Below, in pieces: positions 1 to 6,900 of a stretch of 7,190 nt of DNA (position 1 is the first letter of the stretch; every line of letters begins with the position of its first letter). A program made the translations under genes and the position numbers. This DNA comes from Pelomonas sp966111775 (GTDB taxonomy: Bacteria; Pseudomonadota; Gammaproteobacteria; Burkholderiales; Burkholderiaceae_C). A model generated the notes under the pieces. That model saw only the letters and a list, made by a program, of their open reading frames with translations. It was not told where the DNA came from and ran no database searches. The stretch lies in the NCBI GenBank assembly GCA_966111775.1, contig CBHWBD010000244.1:1-7190 (forward strand), read 5' to 3'.

Positions 1-886
1 TGGCCAGCGCAATGATGGTGCCGATCTTCAGGAAGGTGCTGAGGTAGTCGCGCGGCGCCAGCAGCAGCCACACCGGGATGCAGGCGGCGACGAAGCCGTA
101 GCCGATCAGCAGGCCGACCAGCGTCGTGGGCTGCAGCGTGAAGATGGGCGCGAGCGTCGGGCTCTCGCTGACCGCCTGGCCGCCGAAGATGGCCGCCATC
201 AGCAGCGCGAAGCCGATCACCGACACCTCGCCGATGTGGCCCGGGCGGATGAAGCGCAGGTAGACGCCCATGAACAGCGCGACCGGAATCGTCGCCGCCA
301 CCGTGAACAGCCCCCAGGGTGAATCGGCCAGGGCCTTCACCACGATCAGGGCCAGCACCGCCAGGATGATGATCATGATCATGAAGGCGCCGAACAGCGC
401 GATCAGACCCGGCACCGTACCCATCTCCTGCTTGACGAGGTCGCCGAGCGACCGGCCGTCACGCCTCGTGGAGATGAAGAGCACGATGAAGTCCTGCACC
501 GCACCGGCGAAGACGACGCCGGCCAGGATCCACAGCAGACCCGGCAGATAGCCCATCTGGGCCGCCAGCACGGGGCCGACCAGCGGGCCGGCGCCGGCGA
601 TCGCCGCGAAGTGGTGGCCGTAGAGCACATGCTTGTTGGTGGGCACGTAGTCCAGGCCGTCGTTGTACTTCCAGGCGGGCGTCTGCCGGCGCGCATCCAG
701 CCCCAGCACCTTGTCGGCGATGAACAGGCTGTAGTAACGGTAGGCGATGAGGTAGGTGCACAGGGCGGCGGCCACGACCCACAGCGCGCTGATCGTCTCG
801 CCGCGGCTCAGGGCCACGGTGGCGAGGGATACGGCACCGAGGATCGCGACACCCGCCCAGGCGAGGTGGCGGCGCAGGTTCTGCAT
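1..886 (-). CDS. cstA: Carbon starvation protein CstA family transporter, N-terminal part (3' truncated by window edge)
   Basis: An integral inner-membrane transporter of the CstA/BtsT family; members import pyruvate and have been linked to peptide uptake during carbon starvation. About 295 codons are visible of a usual ~690-700, so the C-terminal half lies outside the window. The reading frame gives MQNLRRHLAWAGVAILG, then hydrophobic segments near residues 8-26 and 34-56. These are followed by the family signature NDGLDYVPTNKHVLYGHHF (residues 75-93), AAIAGAGPLVGPVLAAQMGY (94-113), and the stretches FISTRRDGRSLG and RFIRPGHIGEVSVIGFALL. These closely resemble E. coli CstA and BtsT from memory; no alignment was run. 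The ATG at 886-884 is chosen because the N-terminus lines up with the family and a GGAGA Shine-Dalgarno lies at 895-899. It is divergent from the secreted-protein gene at 1127. CstA and BtsT cannot be firmly told apart from this half, so the symbol is by family. Confidence 0.93.
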   Translation of the reverse strand, partial: MQNLRRHLAWAGVAILGAVSLATVALSRGETISALWVVAAALCTYLIAYRYYSLFIADKVLGLDARRQTPAWKYNDGLDYVPTNKHVLYGHHFAAIAGAGPLVGPVLAAQMGYLPGLLWILAGVVFAGAVQDFIVLFISTRRDGRSLGDLVKQEMGTVPGLIALFGAFMIMIIILAVLALIVVKALADSPWGLFTVAATIPVALFMGVYLRFIRPGHIGEVSVIGFALLMAAIFGGQAVSESPTLAPIFTLQPTTLVGLLIGYGFVAACIPVWLLLAPRDYLSTFLKIGTIIALA

Positions 887-965
887 GGGGCTTGTCTCCG
901 TTGCGGTGCGCACGTCGAAGGGGCGGCGCTACCGTGAGCGAAGTCTCGGAAAACGAGGCCCCCGG

Positions 966-981
966 GGCATCGGTCAAGCCA
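966..981 (-). promoter_or_regulatory. Possible sigma-54 (-24/-12) promoter for cstA
   Basis: Reading the minus strand from 981 to 966 gives TGGCTTGACCGATGCC. It has GG (980-979) and GC (968-967) exactly ten bases apart, within the TGGC...TGC frame of the sigma-54 consensus TGGCACGNNNNTTGC. A start about 12 bases further on would leave a leader of roughly 70 nt before the cstA ATG. Such matches occur by chance in GC-rich DNA, and no enhancer-binding activator is encoded here. No convincing sigma-70 -35/-10 pair was found for cstA. Confidence 0.25.
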
Positions 982-1001
982 CGCAGGGGCGCCACGCGGC
1001 A

Positions 1002-1024
1002 ATACCTAAGGGTCAACCCGGACT
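1002..1024. promoter_or_regulatory. Inverted repeat GGGTCAACCC, candidate operator
   Basis: The dyad GGGT-CA-ACCC (1010-1019) is flanked by TACCTAA on one side and GGACTA on the other, an AT-richer patch in a very GC-rich intergenic region. It lies about 125 bases upstream of the cstA start and 108 bases upstream of the exported-protein start, and about 30 bases upstream of the sigma-54-like element facing cstA. The size and symmetry suit a dimeric DNA-binding protein. In other proteobacteria acetate/pyruvate genes are activated by LuxR-type response regulators (CrbR/ErdR/MxtR systems), so that class is a guess worth testing. I do not claim a match to their motif. Confidence 0.35.
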
Positions 1025-1057
1025 ACACCCGCTTACCAATGCCCGGCCAGGCCCGTC

Positions 1058-1080
1058 AACGTCGGCCCCCGACCGGCGTT
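1058..1080. repeat. Imperfect inverted repeat in the divergent intergenic region
   Basis: Arms AACGTCGG (1058-1065) and CCGGCGTT (1073-1080) pair over eight positions with one T-G pair, around a 7-base loop. In plus-strand RNA the T-G pair would be a G-U wobble, so it could form a hairpin upstream of the exported-protein start. It might equally be an operator or mean nothing. Confidence 0.25.
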
Positions 1081-1114
1081 GTTCGTGCACGGCCAGCATC
1101 TTGCTGAGCCCCAT

Positions 1115-1119
1115 AGGAG
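1115..1119 (+). promoter_or_regulatory. Shine-Dalgarno AGGAG that fixes the start of the exported-protein gene
   Basis: AGGAG lies 7 bases before the ATG at 1127. This favours that start over an in-frame upstream TTG near 1079, which would put a charged, non-signal sequence in front of a well-formed signal peptide. Confidence 0.8.
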
Positions 1120-1126
1120 TACCGCC

Positions 1127-1516
1127 ATGTTCCGCACCGTTCTTGCCGCCCTTGCCACCACGGCTGCCCTGCTGGGTGCCACGTCCGCCCAGGCCGGCAC
1201 GCACTGGTCCGTCGGCATCAGCCTGCCCGCCACCGGCGTCGTCGTGTCCAACGGCGGCTACTACGCCCCGGCACCCGCACCCGTCTACTACGAACCGGCT
1301 CCGGTCTACTACGAAGCGGCCCCGGTCGTGCGTTACGCGCCCGCCCCCCGCTACGTCGAGCGTGACGTCTACTACGCCCCGCCTCCGCGGGTGGTCTATG
1401 AGCGCCGCTGGGAAGGCCGCGACGACCGTTGGGACCACGGCCACCGCGATCACGGCGACCGAGGTGACCGCTGGGGTCACGACCGCGACGACTACGGCCC
1501 GCGCCGTGGCCGCTGA
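1127..1516 (+). CDS. Small secreted low-complexity protein, Pro/Tyr-rich then Asp/Arg/His-rich (hypothetical)
   Basis: A 129-residue exported protein of unknown function. Residues 1-23 (MFRTVLAALATTAALLGATS then AQA) form a clear Sec signal peptide with an Ala-x-Ala cleavage site before Gly24. The mature start GTHWSVGISLPATGVVV is the only ordinary-looking stretch. Residues 45-92 are repeats built on PVYY, YYAP and APAP, including a tandem pair PVYYEPA/PVYYEAA (52-65). Residues 94-129 are almost only Arg, Asp, His, Gly and Trp, with alternating charges (DRWDHGHRDHG, DRGDRWGHDRDD). The first half resembles the short PXPV-repeat exported proteins common in Burkholderiales; that likeness is from memory. 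There are no cysteines or catalytic motifs. The His/Asp tail could bind metal ions or a polyanion, but this is speculation. It stands alone between cstA (divergent) and the kinase operon (convergent). Start chosen by Shine-Dalgarno and signal peptide. Confidence 0.85.
   Translation: MFRTVLAALATTAALLGATSAQAGTHWSVGISLPATGVVVSNGGYYAPAPAPVYYEPAPVYYEAAPVVRYAPAPRYVERDVYYAPPPRVVYERRWEGRDDRWDHGHRDHGDRGDRWGHDRDDYGPRRGR
1280..1321 (+). repeat. Two tandem 21-bp coding repeats (PVYYE[P/A]A)
   Basis: Units 1280-1300 and 1301-1321 share the core GTCTACTACGAA and differ at a few positions. They encode residues 52-58 and 59-65 of the exported protein. Further degenerate copies (GTCTACTACGCC near 1368) suggest the Pro/Tyr region grew by in-frame duplication. 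Confidence 0.7.
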
Positions 1517-1525
1517 AACTGACGC

Positions 1526-1562
1526 TCAACGCTGCTGGCGAATCTCCGCCAGCAGCTGTTGA
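1526..1562. terminator. Strong hairpin across the convergent 3' ends, likely (bidirectional) terminator
   Basis: GCTGCTGGCG (1531-1540) and CGCCAGCAGC (1547-1556) form a perfect 10-bp stem with the 6-base loop AATCTC. Allowing one bulged T at 1557, TCAAC (1526-1530) pairs with GTTGA (1558-1562), giving about 15 bp in all. It starts 10 bases after the stop of the plus-strand exported-protein gene, and it contains the last codons and the TGA of the minus-strand kinase gene. No long U-tract follows on either strand, so it is not a textbook intrinsic terminator; it may instead protect the 3' ends. Confidence 0.55.
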
Positions 1563-3973
1563 AGGTCAGGCAGATCGAAGGGCTTGAGCAAGGCCCTCAC
1601 ATGGGGTCCGAAGTCCGACAGGTCTGACTTCATCGCATAGCCCGACGAAAACACGACCCAGGCCTCGGGCGCACTGCGCAGGATGGCGCGGGCCAGGTCG
1701 ACGCCCGACATCTGCGGCAGGCTGACGTCGGTCAGCACCAGGTCGAAGCGGTCCGGCGAATACATCGCCAGGGCCTCTTCGGCCGTGGCGCAGCTTTCCA
1801 GCTGCAAGCCGACCTCCTCGAGCAGATAGCCGATCTGCTCGCGCAGATCCTCGTTGTCTTCCACAAACAGCACTCGCAAATCCAACTCCTCGGGGGCGAC
1901 CGGCTGGCGGCTGAGCGAAAGCTCCGCCACGGCCCGGGCCAGCAAATGGGGTGAGACGGCCTTGGGCAGGCAGCGCTGGAAGCCGGCTTCGAGGGCCGCC
2001 TCGCGGTCGGCGGCGCGCACATAGGCCGTGACGGCGGCAGCGGGCAGGTCGGCCGGCCCCAGGGCCAGTTGCCGCCGCACATGGCGGATCAGGTCGTAGC
2101 CGCCCATGCCCGGCATGCCGAGATCGCTGAGCAGCACGTCAAAGCTCTGCTCGCGCAGCAGCGCGAGCGCCGCTTCGCCCGACTCGGCGGTGACCACCCG
2201 GGCCCCGCGCTCGGACAGCAGGCGGGCATGGACCTCCAGCACGTCGGGATGATCGTCGACCAGCAGCACGCGCACGCCGGCGATCGAGGGTTCGACGCCG
2301 CCGGCCTCGGTCTCGAAACCCGCTGACGTCGATGGGCCCGCGCGGGGCAGGCGCACGCTGAAGGTCGACCCCTGGCCGGGGCCGGCGCTGTGCGCCGCCA
2401 CCTCGCCGCCATGCAGCTCGACCAGGTTCTTGACGATGGACAGGCCCAGGCCCAGACCACCGTGCACGCTGGTGGCCGTGCCGTCGGCCTGGGTGAAGCG
2501 ATCGAACAGCTGGGGCAGGAAGGCCGGGTCTATGCCCTGGCCGGTGTCGCTGACGGCAATCTCCACGACGGGCCCGTTCAGCCGCGTCGACAGCGTGACG
2601 CTGCCGCCCACCGACGTGAACTTCATCGCATTGGTCACGAGGTTCATGACGACCTGGGTCAGTCGCCGCGCATCGCCGAAGACTTCGGCCGCCTCGGGTG
2701 CGAGGTGCAGCACGATGTCGAGCTGGCGCTGCTGGGCCGTCGGCCGCGCCGTATCGGCCGCGCCGGCCACGATGCCGTTCAGGTCCACCCGCTCGACATT
2801 CATCAGCTGCTTGCCGGCGACGATGCGGCTCATCTCCAGCAGGTCGTCGACGAGGACGGCCTGGGCCTGGGCATTGCGGGCAATGGCCTGGATGCCGCGC
2901 TGCTGCATGGCCGGCTGCACGCTGGGGTGGGTCAGCACATTGACCCAGCCGAGGATGGCCGCCAGCGGCGTGCGCAGCTCGTGGCTGATGGCGGCGACGA
3001 ACTCCTCCTTGGCGCGCGACGCCTGGTCGGCGGCGCCACGCGCAGCCTGCTCGGCGGCCAGCAATTGCTCGCGGCGCAGCTGCAGCTCGCGGCGGTCGGT
3101 GATGTCGTGGAAGTAGACCGACAGGCCATCGTGGGACGGATAGCAATGGCATTCCACCCAGCGCTCCGTCGAGGCGGGCACCAGGGCTTCGAAGGACACG
3201 GCCTGGCCCTTGGCCCGCGCACTCGCGAAGCCTGCCTCGAATTCGCCACCGGCACCGAACACGTCGGCACTGCGCCGCCCGGTCAGCTCGGCGGCCTGGC
3301 GGCCCAGCAGGCGGGCGCCCTGCTCGTTGACATAGCCGACAAGCCCGTCATGCTCGATGACGAGCAGGCCATCCGTGATGCTGCTCATCATGGCGCGCAG
3401 GCGTCGGTCAGCGGCCTGGAAGGCCTCGGTGCGCTCGGTGACGCGGCCCTCCAGCGTCTCGTTGAGTTCGCGCAGCAGTTCCTCGGCGCGGCGCCTTTCT
3501 TCCACCTCGGCCTGCAGGGCCATGTTGGCGCGCTGCAGCTGGCGGGTCTTGCGATCCAGTTCGGCGAAGACCGCCACCTTGGAGCGCAGCACCGCCGGGT
3601 TCACCGGCTTGTGCAGATAGTCCACGGCCCCCGAGCCATAGCCCTGCAGCCGGTGCTGATCCTGATCGAAATAGGCCGTCAGGAAGATGATGGGCAGGTG
3701 GGCGTTGCGCTTGCGCTCCTTGATCATCTGCGCCAGCTCGATGCCGTTCATGTCGGGCAGCTGGATGTCCAGCACCATGACGGCGAACTCCTGGCTCATC
3801 AGCGCGAGCAGGGCCTGGTCGGCCGACAGCGCGCGCACGATGCGATAGCCCGGATCGGCCAGCACGCTCTCCAGCACCAGCAGATTGGCCGGCTCGTCGT
3901 CGACGATGAGGATGTTGGTGAGCTCGTCCACGCCCGCTCTCGCCTCCAGGATGTCGGTCGTCTGCATCGCCAT
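1526..3973 (-). CDS. Soluble hybrid histidine kinase, REC-PAS-HisKA-HATPase-REC-REC
   Basis: An 815-residue cytoplasmic sensor kinase with no signal peptide or membrane segment. Domains in order: receiver 1 (19-135; acidic D25/D26, phospho-acceptor D69, T99, K122); coiled coil (about 137-195); PAS sensor (190-296, ending in the usual HDITDRREL); HisKA (322-388; phospho-His H331 in ISHELRTPL); HATPase (about 430-543; N box N444/N448, DTGQG 476-480, F490, GGLGLGL 505-511); receiver 2 (566-688; D573/D574, D617, T649, K671); receiver 3 (699-812; E705/D706, D749, S776, K797). All catalytic residues are present. The N-terminal receiver suggests that its kinase activity is gated by phosphate from another kinase, plausibly the one encoded just upstream; that is inference. 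Its start overlaps the upstream stop as TGATG. A second ATG two codons on (3967) is possible and would change little. An in-frame ATG at 4063 lies inside the upstream gene and is unlikely. There is no HPt or DNA-binding output domain. Ligand of the PAS domain is unknown. Confidence 0.93.
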   Translation of the reverse strand: MAMQTTDILEARAGVDELTNILIVDDEPANLLVLESVLADPGYRIVRALSADQALLALMSQEFAVMVLDIQLPDMNGIELAQMIKERKRNAHLPIIFLTAYFDQDQHRLQGYGSGAVDYLHKPVNPAVLRSKVAVFAELDRKTRQLQRANMALQAEVEERRRAEELLRELNETLEGRVTERTEAFQAADRRLRAMMSSITDGLLVIEHDGLVGYVNEQGARLLGRQAAELTGRRSADVFGAGGEFEAGFASARAKGQAVSFEALVPASTERWVECHCYPSHDGLSVYFHDITDRRELQLRREQLLAAEQAARGAADQASRAKEEFVAAISHELRTPLAAILGWVNVLTHPSVQPAMQQRGIQAIARNAQAQAVLVDDLLEMSRIVAGKQLMNVERVDLNGIVAGAADTARPTAQQRQLDIVLHLAPEAAEVFGDARRLTQVVMNLVTNAMKFTSVGGSVTLSTRLNGPVVEIAVSDTGQGIDPAFLPQLFDRFTQADGTATSVHGGLGLGLSIVKNLVELHGGEVAAHSAGPGQGSTFSVRLPRAGPSTSAGFETEAGGVEPSIAGVRVLLVDDHPDVLEVHARLLSERGARVVTAESGEAALALLREQSFDVLLSDLGMPGMGGYDLIRHVRRQLALGPADLPAAAVTAYVRAADREAALEAGFQRCLPKAVSPHLLARAVAELSLSRQPVAPEELDLRVLFVEDNEDLREQIGYLLEEVGLQLESCATAEEALAMYSPDRFDLVLTDVSLPQMSGVDLARAILRSAPEAWVVFSSGYAMKSDLSDFGPHVRALLKPFDLPDLQQLLAEIRQQR

Positions 3974-3975
3974 CA
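3971..3975 (-). promoter_or_regulatory. TGATG stop-start overlap between the two kinase genes (translational coupling)
   Basis: On the minus strand the TGA of the large kinase (3975-3973) shares its last A with the ATG of the smaller kinase (3973-3971). No good Shine-Dalgarno is seen just before this ATG, so re-initiation by ribosomes finishing the upstream gene is the likely route. This would tie the amounts of the two kinases together. Confidence 0.75.
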
Positions 3976-6900
3976 ACGGTACAGCCACACGCGCATCAGC
4001 GACAGCAGCTGCGCGGTGTTGACCGGTTTGGAGATGTAGTCGCTCGCGCCGGCCTCCAGGCATTTCTCGCGGTCGCCCTTCATGGCCTTGGCCGTCAGGG
4101 CCAGGATGGGCAGGTTGCGGAACTCGGCGTGGGAGCGGATCTCGCGCATGGTCTCGTAGCCGTCCATGTCCGGCATCATGATGTCCATCAGCACGAGGTC
4201 GAGATCGGGCGTGTGCTGGATGATCTCCACGGCGGCGCGGCCGCTGGTGGCGGTCAGCACCTGCATCTCCTGGTTCTCCAGCAGCGTCGTCAGCGCGAAG
4301 ATGTTGCGGGCGTCGTCGTCCACCACCAGCACGCGGCGGCCGCGCAGCATCTCCGCCGCGCCGTGCAGCTTCTGCAGGATGTCCTGCTTGTTCTGCGGCA
4401 GCTCGGTGACGACGCGGTGCAGGAAGAGCGCCGTCTCGTCCAGCAGGCGCTCGGGGCTTTGCACGTCCTTCAGCACCACGCTCTTGGCCAGGGCGCGCAG
4501 CTGCTTCTGCTCGGCGCCGGAGAGGTCCTTGCCGGTGAAGACGACGACGGGCACGCTCGCCAGCGCGGGATCGGCATGCAGCTTCTCCAGCAGGGCGAAG
4601 CCGCTGACGTCGGGCAGGCGCAGGTCGAGCACGATGCAGTCGAAGGCCTGGTCGCGCAGCAGCTCCAGCGCTTGGGCGCCGGTGCCGGCGGTCTCCAGGT
4701 CGATGTCGTCATGGTCGAGCAGTTCGACGATGGCCTGGCGCTCGATGTCGTTGTCCTCGATGACGAGCAGGCGCTTGGTGCGCGGCACCGTGAAATCGCG
4801 GATGCGGTCCAGGGCCGCCTCCATCTCCTCGCTGGTGGAGGACTTCACCACGTAGCTGAAGGCGCCGTGGGCCAGGCCGTGGTTGCGGTCCTCCTCGGCG
4901 ACGCTGAAGATCTGCACGGGGATGTGGCGGGTCAGCGGGTCCAGCTTGAGCTGGTTGAGCACCGTCCAGCCCAGCATGTCGGGCAGGAAGATGTCCAGCG
5001 ACACGGCCGTCGGCTTGAAGCGCCGCGCCAGCTCCAGGCCCAGACTGCCCTTCAGCGCCACCAGGCCCTTGAAGCCGCGGTCACGCGCCAGGCCCAGCAC
5101 GATGCGCGCGAAGTGAGGGTCATCCTCGATGATGAGCAGCACCGAGTCGCCCTCGACGATGTTGTCGCGGTCGTCGGGCACCGTCGTCTCGCGCACCAGC
5201 GGCAGGTTGCTGCGCGGCGCCTGGGCGGGGCGGCCGCGCTCGGGCGGGGCCATGCGGGCGCTGTCGGCACCGGCGAAATGCAGCGGCAGGAAGAGGGTGA
5301 AGGTGCTGCCATGGCCATGCACGCTGGACAGGCGGATCTCACCGCCCAGCAGCGCCGCCAGCTCGCGGCTGATGGCCAGGCCCAGGCCGGTACCGCCGTA
5401 TTTGCGCGAGGTGCCGGCGTCGGCCTGCTGGAAGGCCTCGAAGATCAGGCGCTGCTTCTCGGGGGCGACACCGATGCCGGTGTCTTCCACCGCGAAGGCC
5501 AGCACCTGGGGCGCCTTGGACAACACCGGGTGCTCGGTGCTCCAGCCCTCGCTGGCCAGGCTGACGCGCAGCTCCACATGGCCGTGGGCCGTGAACTTGA
5601 CGGCGTTGGACAGCAGGTTCTTCAGGATCTGCTGCAGGCGCTTGGCGTCGCTTTCCATGCTGCGCGGCAGGTCGTCGGCGAACAGCAGGCGCAGCGGCAG
5701 GGCCTTGGCTTCGGCCACATGGCGGAAGTTGCGGTCGATGTTGTCGCGCAGCGAAGCGAAGGCGATGTCCTCGATTTCCACCGTCACCGTGCCCGACTCG
5801 ATCTTGGACAGGTCCAGGATGTCGTTGATGAGGTGCAGCAGGTCCGAGCCCGAGGAATTGATGTTGCGCGAGAACTCGACCTGCTTGCTGCTGAGGTTGC
5901 CGTCGTTGTTGCCGGCCAGCTGCTGGCTCAGGATCAGGATGGAGTTCAGCGGCGTGCGCAGCTCGTGCGACATATTGGCCAGGAACTCCGACTTGTACTT
6001 GGACGTCAGCGCCAGCTCGGCCGCCTTGTCCTCCAGCGCGTGGCGGGCCTGCTCCACTTCGGCGTTCTTGCGCTCGACCTCCTCGTTCTGCTCGGCCAGC
6101 AGCCGGGCCTTGGTGCCGAGCTGCTCGTTGGTCTCCTGCAGCTCGCTCTGGCGCGACTGCAGCTCCACCGTCAGCTGCTGGGACTGGGCCAGCAGGGCCT
6201 CGGTGCGCATGGTCGCCTCGATGGTGTTGAACACCGCGCCGATGCTCTGGGTCAGCAGCTCCAGGAAGGCCAGCGAGCCGCTGCTGAAGGGCTGCAGCGT
6301 GGCCAGTTCGATGACGGCCTTGGTCTGGCCCTCGAAAAGCACCGGCAGCACGACCACGCTGACGCGCGTCGCCTGTCCCAGGCTGGACGAGATGGCGACG
6401 AAGTCCGAGGCGATGTCGGCCAGCAGGGTGCTGCGCTTTTCCAGCGCGCACTGGCCGACCAGGCCTTCGCCCATCTCGATGATGGGGGCCAGGCGGACGG
6501 CGCCCGACTGCGCATAGCTCGCCAGCAGCCGCAGCTGCTGGCGGTTGTCGCTCTCGGCGCCGGCCACGTGATAGATGGTGCCCTGGTGGGCCTGCACCAG
6601 CGGCGCCAGCTCGGTCAGCAGCATCTGGCTGACCGTCTGCAGCTCGCGCTGGCCCTGCAGCATGCCGGTGAACTTGGCGAGGTTGGTCTTCAGCCAGTCC
6701 TGCTCGCGGTTGCGCTCGGTCGTCTCGCGCAGATTGGAAATCATCGTGTTGATGTTGTCCTTGAGCTCGGACACCTCGCCCTTGGCTTCCACCTGAATCG
6801 CGCGCGTCAGGTCGCCCTTGGTCACGGCCGTCGCCACCTCGGCGATGGCGCGCACCTGGGTCGTCAGGTTGGCGGCCAGCAGGTTGACGTTGCCGGTCAG

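Noticed and set aside
972..1016. Two TTGACC hexamers on the minus strand (977-972 and 1016-1011) as sigma-70 -35 boxes
   Set aside because: Neither has a -10-like hexamer 16-18 bases downstream. One is part of the GGGTCAACCC dyad and the other lies within the sigma-54-like element.
403..1016. Arg/Pro-rich minus-strand frames over and upstream of cstA
   Set aside because: They are out of frame with the clear CstA translation and have no family signature.
1079..1126. Upstream TTG start for the exported protein
   Set aside because: It would bury the signal peptide behind 16 residues with His and Glu, and the AGGAG at 1115-1119 points to the ATG at 1127.
2390..4039. Long plus-strand open frame (549 codons) antisense to the smaller kinase
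   Set aside because: It is a shadow of the strong codon bias of the kinase gene. Its translation is low-complexity, has no recognisable domain, and covers conserved PAS/HisKA/HATPase coding on the other strand.
3974..4063. Upstream ATG (4063) adding 30 residues to the smaller kinase
   Set aside because: The extra residues are Arg/Ala-rich, lie wholly inside the third receiver of the upstream kinase, and precede a complete receiver domain. The TGATG overlap is a far better start.
5129..6517. Long plus-strand open frame (462 codons) antisense to the large kinase
   Set aside because: The translation is Ser/Arg-rich shadow sequence typical of GC-rich antisense frames, and the minus strand holds clear GAF, HisKA and HATPase domains over the same bases.
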